Shown here piece by piece: positions 55,763 through 64,000 of a stretch of 64,000 bases of DNA. Under the pieces are notes generated by a model. It was not told the DNA's origin and searched no databases. It saw only the letters and a program-made list of their open reading frames with translations. The first letter of the stretch is position 1. Every line of letters starts with the position of its first letter. Made by a program: the position numbers and the translations under genes. This stretch comes from Ixodes scapularis (lineage: Eukaryota; Arthropoda; Arachnida; Ixodida; Ixodidae): positions 69,500,252 through 69,564,251 of the forward strand of contig NW_024609857.1 of assembly GCF_016920785.2 (NCBI RefSeq). Direction: 5' to 3'.

Positions 55763-55879
55763 TTAAGAACGCGTTCGTGAATACCGATTTCTCCTCTTCT
55801 TACGATGTTCATAACTTACGAACTTCTCAGCTAAGTTGTGGTAAACTAAGAAGCTGTTCGTGAATCTGGCCTCTGTTCC

Positions 55880-56400
55880 AGTCGTCGTATTGCCACGAAT
55901 GACAAGTGAACAAAGAAAATAACTGAAAGAACTGAAACGTTTAATGGGGCGAACTTGTGCCCGAAAATAGAAAGGAAACAGAAGATAACGGCAGAGCGCC
56001 GAGGGCGTTGAAGTCGGCGTAACAGCAGAGTCGAACGCTGGGGCAAAACTGACTCCGGCTGGCCACCCGGAGCCCCCTTGTATACGCGTGGGCTTCTGGA
56101 ACAATCGGCGTAGAAGGTTCGGCGTGCAGAACATTCTAACCTCGAATCAGCCCCAACACGGTTCTCTAATTTACCAGAACATTACATTAGAGTCAATAAA
56201 AATCCGTACCCGCGGCCAGGAATCGATCCCTGGCTTTCTGCGTGGAAGGCACGCGCGATAACCGTTAGGCCACGAGCGCGCTGCCTACTTTGTCAGCTGC
56301 ACTTGCGGCATTATTCCCCGCTTTAAGAAAGTGTATCGTCCCGATGCAGCACAAAACGAAGACACAAATACACAACAAAAGGATAGCAGAGTCGCGAGCC
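55880..56400 (-). mobile_element. Candidate 3' LTR region of the second Ty3/gypsy copy
   Basis: The stretch downstream of the pol stop (56,446) contains GCCACGAATGACAAGTG and GTTTAATGGGGCGAACTTGT, similar to the LTR-like block at 24,012. It also contains the tRNA-Gly-like sequence. LTR borders cannot be set because the 5' copy is missing. Confidence 0.4.
56208..56281 (-). pseudogene. tRNA-Gly(TCC)-like sequence
   Basis: Minus strand: GCGCTCGTGGCCTAACGGTT (acceptor and box A), GTGCCTTCCACGCAG (anticodon TCC), CCAGGGATCGATTCCTGG (T arm). The T arm pairs, but its loop is 8 nt with GATCGA, the anticodon stem pairs only partly, and the 3' end CGCGGGTAC does not pair with GCGCTCG. Non-functional tRNA relic or SINE head. 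It shares the GATCGA variant with the Val-like copy at 54.9 kb. Confidence 0.6.
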
Positions 56401-56445
56401 CCAGGCCACAGTTCACAGTTCACTCCTTGACGAGAGTCCAAAGTT

Positions 56446-57956
56446 CTATCGTTCGTAATACGGCTTGAGCCGGACGCCGTGCACCAACTCGGGCCGTGGC
56501 TGGCGTCGTGCAGATGGGCGCGTTCCGTCGGGTAGAGCTTCGTAGTTCAGATCGCCGAGGCGTCGGATGATTTTGTAGGGTCCAAAATAGCGTTTGAGAA
56601 GCTTCCCGCTGAGGCCGCGGCGTTGTATCGGTGTCCACGCCCATACCCGCTCTCCGTGGACGTCCCGGCGACGAAGGTTATAGCGGCGTACGTCGACATG
56701 CTGTTGGTCATGAATCTTGATTCTTGCCAGTTGGCGAGCTTCTTCGGCGCGTTGGGAAATCAGTTGAGTGTCGTCGTTGCCATCGTCGGCCGGCACGTGA
56801 GGGAGCATGGCGACGAGCATTGTGGTAACCGTCCGGCCGTGTACCAGTTGAAACGGTGTCATTCCCGTAGTTTCTTGAACAGCTGTGTTGTACGCAAACA
56901 TGACGCACGGCAGCACTTCGTCCCACGTCTTGTGTTCTACGTCGACGTACATAGAGATCATGTCGGCGATCGTCTTGTTGAGCCGCTCCGTTAGCCCGTT
57001 GGTCTGCGGATGATAAGCGGTGGTTCGTCGATGGCTGGTGTGACTGAGCCGAGAACCACTTGAGTCAGCTGTGCCATGAAGGATGATCCTCGATCTGTGA
57101 TCAGCACTTCAGGTGCGCCGTGTTGAAGGGGGATTGACTCGACGAAAAACTTAGCGACTTCGACCGCTGTTCCCGATGGCAGGGCTTTCATCTCGACGTG
57201 CCGTGTAAGATAATCGGTCGCGACGATAATCCACCGATTTTTTTTCTTTATTTGTTTTTCCTTCAGTCGATGTTGGGTATGGCCCAAGTAAATCTCGCAA
57301 AAGAGACGGGACAAAAAGACGAAGAGGCACACAGGACAAACGCAAACGTGTGCTTCTTCGTCTTTTTGTCCCGTCTCTTTTGCGCTATTTTTAATATGAA
57401 TGTCCACTACCAACTTGCCCAGCAGACCAAGCTTTTACAAGTAAATCTATTCCGACCTGCTGGAAGGTGTAGTCGGGGCAGGTATCGGCTGCAGGAGTCC
57501 TGCTGGCTTCGTCGGAGGCCTCTTACGTCGTTGGCACTCGTGGCAAGACCATGTGTACAGATGGACTGTTTTCGGGAATCTCGGCCAGATGTACTTGTCA
57601 CGAATCCGGGCGAGTGTCCTGCTGTCGCCAAGGTGTCCAGCCGTCGGATCATCATGGCGTGCTTGAAAGATTTCTTCTCGCACGCTGGCCGGAACAACCA
57701 GCAACCAGGCAGGGTTGCGCGTTCCGAAGTTCTTTTTGAAGAGCACGCCTCGCCGCAGAACAGAGCTTGACAAGTCTCGGGCCAAGACTCGCGGAACTGA
57801 ACTTCCTTGACCTTCGAGATGGTCGATCACGACGCGAAGTTCCGGGTCGTCTCGTTGAAGTGCTCCCATGTCGGTATCTGTAACTGCGCCGAGAAAACGG
57901 GTGTCATCGTCGTCGTCAGTGCTTTCGGGAGGAGATTCGACTGGGGCCCTAGACAA
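56446..57956 (-). pseudogene. Ty3/gypsy integrase, second copy, with an insertion
   Basis: The zinc domain is intact: RHDDPTAGHLGDSRTLARI then WSCHECQRRKR (H-H-C-C). The core has WIIVATDYLTRHVEMKAL (Asp), LITDRGSSFMAQLTQVVL (Asp), then a frameshift into WDEVLPCVMFAYNTAVQETT and GMTPFQLVHGR. The C-terminus carries KRYFGPYKIIRRLGDLNYE, the GPY/F module, and ends at 56,446. A 142-bp foreign segment separates the zinc domain from the core. Confidence 0.88.
57296..57437. mobile_element. 142-bp hairpin-bearing insertion with 11-bp target duplication
   Basis: CAAGTAAATCT occurs on both sides (57,285-57,295; 57,438-57,448). The insert starts with an 89-nt hairpin: CGCAAAAGAGACGGGACAAA then AAGACGAAGAGGCACAC, a loop of about 15 nt, and the inverse arm ending GTCCCGTCTCTTTTGCG. 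A 53-nt tail (CTATTTTTAATATGAATGTC onward) follows. An 11-bp duplication suggests target-primed retroposition, so this may be a tiny SINE-like retroposon rather than a DNA transposon. Confidence 0.85.
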
Positions 57957-57969
57957 ACAGTCGGCGTCG

Positions 57970-58450
57970 TTGTGCTTGCGGCCAAACTTATGGACAATGG
58001 TTACGTCGAATTCTTGCAGTCGAAGTCTCCAGCGCGCGAGGCGTCCTGATGGGTCCTTGAGGTTGGCGAGCCAACAGAAAGCGTGGTGGTTCGTGACAAC
58101 GCGGAACGGGATCCCATACGGGTACGGGCGGAACTTGGTTAATGTCCAGACGACAGCGAGACATTCCTTGTCGGTCGTTCAGTAATTTTTCTCTGCCTTG
58201 GACAGTGCCCGGCTTGCGTAAGCGATCACCCTCTATGCTCCGTCTTGTTTTTGGACGAGTACCGCGCCGAGCCCGGCGTTGCTGGCGTCCGTGTGCACTT
58301 CCGTTTCCGCTGATTGATCAAAGCGTCAGAGGATAGGGTGCGACTGGAGTCTTTCTTTCATTTCGTTGAGCGCTTGTTCTTGCTCCTCCCCCCCTCCCCC
58401 TCCCCCCCCCCCCCCCCCCCCCGCCCCCCACTGGAAGCTCACGTCGTCCT
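57970..58450 (-). pseudogene. Ty3/gypsy RNase H with a poly(G) expansion
   Basis: The minus strand has a run of G (58,387-58,424 on the plus strand as C) where the family has F-Q-W-G-x-x-Q-E-x-A-F, followed by EQEQALNEMKERLQSHPIL. Further on come TDASNAGLGAVLVQK and DKECLAVVWTLTKFRPYPYG, with two in-frame stops (near 58,235 and 58,180). The slippage expansion breaks the frame and shifts about 40 bp into the coding sequence. Confidence 0.8.
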
Positions 58451-59115
58451 TCGTCAGGTTCGTGAGCGGTGGAGAAATCTTGGCGAAATCGCGAACGAAA
58501 CGTCTGTAGCAGACGCAAATTCCAAAAAAATCTTCTTACGGCTTTCTTGTCTGATGGCTTCGGAAATGCGGCAACAGCAGATGTCTTTGCAGGATCAGGG
58601 CTTACACCTTGGGCACTCACGACATGGCCCAGGAATTTGAGCTCGCCGTAAGCGAACTGACATTTTGACGGCATTAGTGTCAGTCCAGCATTCTGGATAG
58701 CCTGTAGCACGGCTCGCAAACGTCTCAGGTGCTCGTCAAATTCGCTCGCGAATACCACGACATCGTCGAGATAGACGAGGCAGCTTTGCCATTTCAAGCC
58801 GGAAAGAACGGTGTCCATTACGCGCTGGAATGTCGCCCGTGCTGTGCACAGTCCGAACGGCATCACTTTAAATTCGTACAGTCCGTCCGGCGTGACGAAG
58901 GCAGTCTTCTCACGGTCCCATTCGTCGGCCTCGATCTGGCAGTACCCACTCTTCAGGTCCAACGACGAAAAGTATCGGGCATGGCGCAGCCGGTCCAGAG
59001 TGTCATATATGCGTGGCAGCGGGTAGACGTCCTTTTCCGTTACGGCGTTTAGGCGACGATAGTCCACGCAGAATCGGGCAATGAACCAAAAACGACTGTT
59101 CTTCCCTGTCAGCAA
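58450..59115 (-). pseudogene. Ty3/gypsy reverse transcriptase, second copy
   Basis: Reads ARFCVDYRRLNAVTEKDVYP, LPRIYDTLDRL, YFSSLDLKSGYCQIEADEWD (catalytic Asp), TAFVTPDGLYEFKVMPFGL, VYLDDVVVFASEFDEH (YLDD), LMPSKCQFAYGELKFLGHVV and KKAVRRFFWNLRLLQTFRSRF. All core RT blocks are present and collinear. The N-terminal fingers are truncated. The frame is lost near 58,500. Confidence 0.9.
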
Positions 59116-61250
59116 TGTTCACTTACCTTCCGTCTTGGCTAAGTAACAGCATTTCTGCTGAGGTATCCTTTGGCTAGGACCCAGCAGTTACTAAAAGTAG
59201 GCTAACTCATTGCGTTTTTGAAAGAAAAATGAAAACGCAAATCGTACCAAAAGTAGGGATGGGTTATCTTTCGGGGGTGGAGAGTCGCTCGGAATGCTTT
59301 CGGGACTGGCGTAACTGCGGAGCATATAGAGTTACTCTGGCTCACACGGACAGGCAACGTCACCCTGACGGTGCCCCCGCCTTAAAGGGGTACTGCGACG
59401 AAAGCCTAGCGTCAATTTTATAGTCTAAATGTCAACCACGTTCTGGCCACAACACGGGAATCAATGTTTTGCTCTAAAAGAGACTTGCATATTAATTAAA
59501 ACGAATAAACCGAATGTCGTTACGTCATACTATACACTTAGAAGCAGCGCCGCTCCGCGCAAGTAGGGCGGCAAGCTACGTCGCGCGAGCACTGTCCTAA
59601 CTTGTCCCGAAACGGGTTTTCCTTCGTTCTAGCGCCTTTTCAACTCCTGCGGGGCGCGGGAATCGTGAACGGCCAGGTTGTAACGGTTTGGCACTACCAA
59701 GTGGCAAAGCTCACAACCGCGCCAGCATCCCTGTAGCTTCGCCCGTCAAGGAAAACCTGACGTGACGAATGCGCTGGCCGGCGCCGGATCTCCCGAGACG
59801 CATCGCGCTCTCCGACTCATTAAAAAAAGTGAAACGAATTTGGATTTAAAGTGTAAAGGATTCACTAAATACACCGCGTTGAGTCTCAATTCAAGCTCAA
59901 TAGGTTGTTTCTTTTGGGTTCCCTATTGAACCGTCACAAGATATTGGCCACCGAGTTTTAATTAAATTGTTAGCAATTGCATTTCAATTGATTTTGTGGA
60001 CAATGCTTAATATAAGTTTTTATATTGAGTTTCAATAAACGTTTTGCGATTGAGTTTCAATAACATTTTTGCAGCTCTTTTTCAAGAAACATTTCCGCAA
60101 CTGCGATAAAAACACCTGCAACGTGTGGAGAATTTTTATCTTATAATTATTTAAAGTACGGAACATGAAAGAAACGGAGAACTTGAATGGAAAGAACGAA
60201 CGAAAACAACACACGCATCACATTTCCTTTGACTAGTCCGCCGCCTTATATACCCTACATCTGAAAGGTATAAATTTAGCCGGTGACCACCTCAGCATTT
60301 CTTAAGGTTCCCAGTATGATATCCCCTCCTCGGGAGTCTGATGAATGATTATAAAATAATAATAATAATAAAAAAACATTGGTACAAACAATAATCGTTC
60401 GGTGCAGTCGCTAAACCCACAAAAACGATTACTAGCCGGACTGTTATCGTTTCTCTGCATCGCACCACTTAGGACATGACAATGCACGGTAGTTGCTCGC
60501 TTTAAATATTTTTTTTCCTTTACGAAGTAAGTAAAATAGGCTGAATGATGTCACTATTGGTGGCGAGATGTTTTGTTGGCGCCCTCCTATGGTTACCCTT
60601 CGTGACGTCATTATCTTGTGAACAACGAGTTTGAAGCTGTTTGTAAAGAGCAGGGTGGAAGCTTAAAATCATAGCACTCTCAAACCAACACTGCCAACAC
60701 CGTCAAAATTGAAGTTCTTCCGTTCCTCTTATTTCCGCTGATGGGAAATCCTTTGCTGACGTCATAGTTAGCATTCGGCCTATCGTGGAAGATCGATCAC
60801 AGCGACGCTTTCGATCGCTCACGTCACCAATAGTCGCCGACAGAGTGAAAACGGCATAGCGTCCCCTTCAAACACCCGGTCTTCAGCACGCGCTCCATGC
60901 CTTCCACCGTGTTTTCACAGCGCGCACGCGCTTGACGTGCACGAGACGTTGCAGCATTTTCGAGGGGGAGATTCAAGCTTGAGGGGAGGCAAGTGAAGCT
61001 CCTCCCTGTTGTTCTCACCTTGTCAGGGACGTTAGAGTTATTATAATGCAAGCTATATGCTTTCGAAGGTGTCAAAATATTTCTATTTTCTTTGTTGTAG
61101 AAATAAATTTAAGCACATATGTTTATTCTGAGAGATATTAGTGTACTCCTGGTTGCACTTGCTGGGTTCATTAACAGCAAAGGGCGCAAACCAGCTGATG
61201 TCAGCAACTCAATCATTAAAAGTCGTTTGAATCTCTAATGAGGAGGCAAA
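59116..61250. other. Intronic sequence, no gene
   Basis: At 59,383 CCTTAAAGGGGTACTGCGACG resembles a TTAA-element terminus whose partner was not found (a weak candidate is CGTCCCCTTCAAA at 60,862). TTGAGTTTCAATAA words at 59,880-60,070 are related to the tandem array at 61.26 kb. An (AAT)n run lies at 60,355-60,370. Confidence 0.5.
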
Positions 61251-61254
61251 GAAA

Positions 61255-61955
61255 TGCCTGTCAAGTAATAAAACCCAAGTGCATGCCCAGTGACTAAGCT
61301 AAAAGGAATGAGTGACAAAACTCAATTTATATTTCTGATGAGTGAACTTAGAATAACCAATAATGAGCTCTTAATAATGGAAGTCATTTGCAAATGTACT
61401 ATGTAAATTCAAAATAATCGATATTGAGTTCTTGATGATAAAACTCGTTTGCATATCTAATCAGTGAATTAAAAAAAATAGAATTTAATTTGCTCATAAT
61501 GAGCAAACTAAATCTTAGTCTTAATAAGTAAATTCAAATTAATGAATCTTTGGTTATAATTGAGCAAAATAAATTGTATTCTTAATTAGTAAATTCAATC
61601 CTATATATTGAGTTCATAATGAGCAACCTTGATTGCATACCTAATTATTAAACTCAAAATGATATATATTGCCTTAATAAAAAAAAAACTCAATTTCATT
61701 CTTAATGCGTGAATTCAGAAGAAAAGGTATATAGTTCTCAACGACCAAACTCATTTGCACTCCTAATAAGTAAATTAAATATAATCGGTATTGAGTTTTT
61801 TATGGCCAAACTCAATTCCATTCCTAATGAGTAAATTTAATAGAATCGATATTGAGTTTCTTGTGGTGATGCTCATTAGATTGAGTTTATATTGAGTTTC
61901 AATCGACTCTATAGAAATATATTAGAAACTCAATTGAAACAACTCAATCATTTTT
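61255..61955. repeat. AT-rich tandem array, period about 60-61 bp
   Basis: Units of the form TCCTAATGAGTAAATTCAAA, ATAATCGATATTGAGTT, CTTGATGGCCAAACTCAATT repeat about ten times. The ATCGATATTGAG anchor recurs at about 61,416, 61,783 and 61,844, with diverged units between. The right edge degenerates into TTGAGTTTCAATCGACTC and an inverted AAACTCAATTGAAACAAC. No gene. Confidence 0.85.
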
Positions 61956-61959
61956 GTAA

Positions 61960-62713
61960 GGGATCGCTGCACTTCAAGCGCCCTCTGGAATCTGCAGTTT
62001 GAAACGGAAAATATAGACATCCTTTTAAGATACAAGCGTGCGATTGTCACTTGCAGACTTCGTTGATCATGTTTAACTTATTTCTGAAGGTGGAAGTATA
62101 TTTAAATTTTCATTTCAGTGGTCTTTTAATTTAAACGACCAGGAGCGCACCTATGAGATAGGCACCTTTACGGTCGGAAAAACGTTTAGTGAACTGTTTT
62201 CTTATTTCTTGTAATATTATATTCAACTGAGGACAGATTAAACCTTGTTTATATTCTTAAAATAATTTTAAGATATTGTGTAAAAGGTGTGCATGTTTGC
62301 TGCTATGTAGATATATGTATTTTGTTTACTTTCTTCACGTATATATGGCAACTAATGCAAGTTGTCCTGTTAGGAACTGTGGGGGGTGGAGGCCCACTCA
62401 GGCAGAAATGCCTCTCTTGTCTCTATCTCCCTACCGGGCCCCGTGATAAACCAAAAAAAAACTTCAAACTTCAAATGGCGGTACTTAAAAAATGTATAAC
62501 ATAACAAATGAAAGCTGTGCTCCAACAATGAGAAATCAGTCGTCATGCTGAGCGTCTCAGGGCTTATGCTATATTTAGCGTGAAACGTCATCAGACCTTG
62601 GACGTGTGCGAAAACTCCTGATGGTGTTCGGCTTTCCGCATGTACCGCAGATGAGTCAGGAGTTGGGAACGTCTGATGTTCAAAACTAAGAGATGTCGTT
62701 TTATAAATCTTAC
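61960..62713. other. Intron immediately downstream of the first visible exon
   Basis: An open minus-strand frame continues from the exon at 62,714 down to 62,370, but the donor gtaaga and the loss of family similarity mark it as intron. Nothing else was recognised. Confidence 0.6.
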
Positions 62714-62915
62714 TTTCCGTTAGAGAGGCCTTTGCCAAGACGACCACTGCTCCGGCGAAAATACATCCGTACATGGCGACGTAGTTATCGATGCTATTGT
62801 CCAAGTGTAAACAAACGTGATCGCCGGGTTGGATGCCGTGAGCTTGGAACCCAGCGGCGTAGCGCTGCATCTGAATCAGGCATTCGGCGCGTGTCAAAAC
62901 TCGTGAATCGTCCAC
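62714..62915 (-). CDS. Acyl-CoA synthetase / 4CL-like, first visible exon
   Basis: This is an internal coding exon of an ANL-superfamily adenylate-forming enzyme, which activates a carboxylic acid as acyl-AMP and then transfers it to CoA. It encodes 67 codons plus one base. The reading is VDDSRVLTRAECL, later GIQPGDHVCLHLDNS and CIFAGAVVVLAKASLTE. This matches the family's N-terminal block: a T-x-x-E-L-like helix, then G-x-x-x-GD-x-V, then the A-G-A-V strand. The acceptor is a pyrimidine-rich tract ending in tgcag just before 62,915, and the donor is A|gtaaga at 62,714/62,713, giving phase 1. The frame stays open past the donor to 62,370, but that is intron. The preceding exon(s) with the initiator Met lie outside the window. 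Family membership is firm. Substrate is unknown, and peroxisomal targeting cannot be judged without the C-terminus. Confidence 0.9.
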
Positions 62916-63526
62916 CTGCAGGGGAAATAATAAAAAACACTTTTATTCTATGGTATGTTCATATTTCTGTAGTAATTATGTGTGTAATACCGTGGCCTAG
63001 CTTGACACCCAGTAAATATCTTTAAAAGTAGACTCCGCGTTTTGTAGGCCCTCAAAATGTTAAGTTGTAAATTACAAAACGTCCAACGCTTCCTTCGTTT
63101 CCGTGCTACTTGACCGTAACCAACCCTTCCTTCCACTGGTTCACAAGAATGGTACTTGTAAACGAACGAAATCCGTGCCCGGCGGACAGACACTATATAA
63201 GCTAGCCGTGAGGAAACAGACCATGTGCCTACCGAGAAAAATGACACCACCACCGTCAACAGATTGAGACACTCTTAGCAGCAGTGGGCTTGCTGCTGCA
63301 AGCTTCTAAGCCCTACATGTTTTCGTTTTTGACTGGCATGTTCATTGTTTGCCGTGACATCAACCCAGTGTTGTTTAACCTGGTTCCCCATGCAGTAAGG
63401 TGACACTACTGCGGCATATGTTGTTCAATCGACGATCAAGGCTGAGAACCAACATATAAAGGACAAGTAGAAGACTGGAGAGGAAAAGCACTTCTAGATG
63501 TCCTACCTTCTATAAAATTGAAGTGT
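62916..63526. other. Intron upstream of the first visible exon, no feature recognised
   Basis: No further coding exon of the synthetase was recognised between the acceptor at 62,916 and the SINE at 63.53 kb. Confidence 0.5.
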
Positions 63527-63815
63527 ACGCATGTTTATACAGCCTAAAACTTAGTTTGTCTCAACGGACAACTTGTCTCCCAGTTGTAGATGAGACATTT
63601 AGCCAGTGCAGTACAACCGCTCACCTGGGGTCTTTAACGTGTATGACATAGTAGTGATATACGACCGCACGCCGGTACGATGCTAATCCAGATCAAAACG
63701 GACAAGTGTGCAGATTAAACCCAGAATCCCTGGGCATGCCCTGGGTTCTGCAGCGCAAGCTTTCGCTTCACGTGTTCCGAGCTGGTGTGTGCTAGCACAC
63801 TCGGCCAACGAGCCC
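63527..63815 (-). mobile_element. tRNA-derived SINE, copy 5
   Basis: Minus strand: TTGGCCGAGTGTGCTAGCAC then ACACCAGCTCGGAACACG, CAGGGATTCTGGGTTTAATC (diverged box B), ATTAGCATCGTACCGGCGTG and the body block GTTAAAGACCCCAGG. Diverged relative to copy 3. After it, 63,816-64,000 shows nothing recognisable. Confidence 0.85.
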
Positions 63816-64000
63816 CCCTTCCCTCTTCTACTTGTCCTTGTCTTTCGCACTAACTCTTTTTGAGATGTAGAACCAACTAGGCCATCAACTTATATTGATA
63901 AAAAAAATATAAAATAAGTGTCCAGCACGTTTCAACTCTACTGATATTTCTTATTTAGTTCGTCGAAGTTGCTAAAAAAAACAACAAAAAAAAACATCAT

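Larger units (their letters stand above)
52449..55876. mobile_element. 3.4-kb inverted-repeat element with CAGAGGCC termini
   Basis: The left end CAGAGGCCTGATTCACGAA and the inverted right end CAGAGGCCAGATTCACGAA match over 18 of 19 positions. CTTACG / CGTAAG words follow inside both ends. No clear duplication outside. It contains a foldback (53,555-53,749) and a complete TTAA element (54,057-55,762). An open plus-strand frame at 52,375-52,833 overlaps its left end without any domain that I recognise; AATAAA at about 53,112 could be a poly(A) signal. Superfamily not assigned. Confidence 0.7.
56446..59115 (-). mobile_element. Ty3/gypsy retrotransposon, second copy, pol only, 5'-truncated
   Basis: Minus-strand order RT (59.1-58.45 kb), RNase H (58.45-57.97), integrase (57.95-56.45). 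gag, protease and the start of RT are missing. Much better preserved than the copy at 16.4-23.2 kb, but carrying stops in RNase H, a poly(G) expansion (58,387-58,424) and a 142-bp insertion in integrase. It lies in the 11.3-kb intron, same orientation as the host gene. Confidence 0.9.

Noticed and set aside
56208..56281. Functional tRNA-Gly gene
   Set aside because: Acceptor ends do not pair, the anticodon stem is weak and the T loop has 8 bases.
62370..62713. Extension of the first visible exon to the end of its open frame
   Set aside because: The family match stops at the A|gtaaga donor, and the next exon's first two bases complete the split codon.

Overview
The window reads as nuclear DNA of an arthropod, most likely a hard (ixodid) tick. 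Genes are split by very large introns with GT-AG borders. Transposon debris dominates the sequence. It carries at least five copies of a class II tRNA-derived SINE that resembles the Ruka-type SINEs described from ixodid ticks, plus many short TTAA- and TA-flanked inverted-repeat elements. The species assignment is inference from recalled repeat families, not from a search. A 100-base run of N at 11,909-12,008 is an assembly gap.

Host gene. Only one cellular gene is convincing. It is a minus-strand acyl-CoA synthetase / 4-coumarate-CoA-ligase-like enzyme (ANL superfamily) that runs through almost the whole window. Five coding exons are visible, in transcription order: 62,915-62,714; 51,399-51,296; 51,121-50,919; 28,058-27,893; 14,087-13,812. 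Splice phases match at all four internal junctions (1, 0, 2, 0), and the joined reading frame gives the N-terminal half and middle of the enzyme, including the AMP-binding P-loop and the YG-x-S-E motif. The first exon(s) lie to the right of the window. The C-terminal exons were not found and are presumably to the left. Introns are about 11.3 kb, 174 bp, 22.9 kb, 13.8 kb and more than 13.8 kb.

Region by region, left to right. 0-14 kb: a foldback element, a hAT-type element with a perfect 8-bp target duplication (5.7-6.3 kb), and two related elements (8.26-9.0 and 12.9-13.8 kb) that share terminal sequence but carry different arrays of short palindromes. The second ends about 20 nt from the splice donor of the last visible exon. 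14-16.4 kb: two SINEs, a foldback pair and a PIF/Harbinger transposase remnant. 16.4-23.2 kb: a decayed minus-strand Ty3/gypsy retrotransposon, split by a 1.88-kb solo LTR (5-bp duplication) and by a 972-bp PIF/Harbinger element (TTA duplication). 24-30.7 kb: long inverted-repeat elements around the fourth exon. 30.7-38.5 kb: a four-level nest, in which a TTAA element contains an L1/Tx1-like LINE that is itself interrupted by two more TTAA elements, with a SINE abutting the LINE poly(A) tail. 38.5-50.5 kb: palindromic and long-TIR elements, inverted minisatellites, two Ty3/gypsy integrase fragments and a CCTT microsatellite. 51-56 kb: exons 2-3, then a 3.4-kb inverted-repeat element that contains a TTAA element. 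56-59.1 kb: a second minus-strand Ty3/gypsy pol with a hairpin-bearing insertion in its integrase. 59-64 kb: an AT-rich 60-bp tandem array, exon 1 of the visible set, and a final SINE.

There is no operon logic here. The recurring theme is one long gene whose introns have been filled by successive waves of mobile elements. Several insertions are clean enough that subtracting them rejoins the older element's reading frame, which gives a relative chronology.
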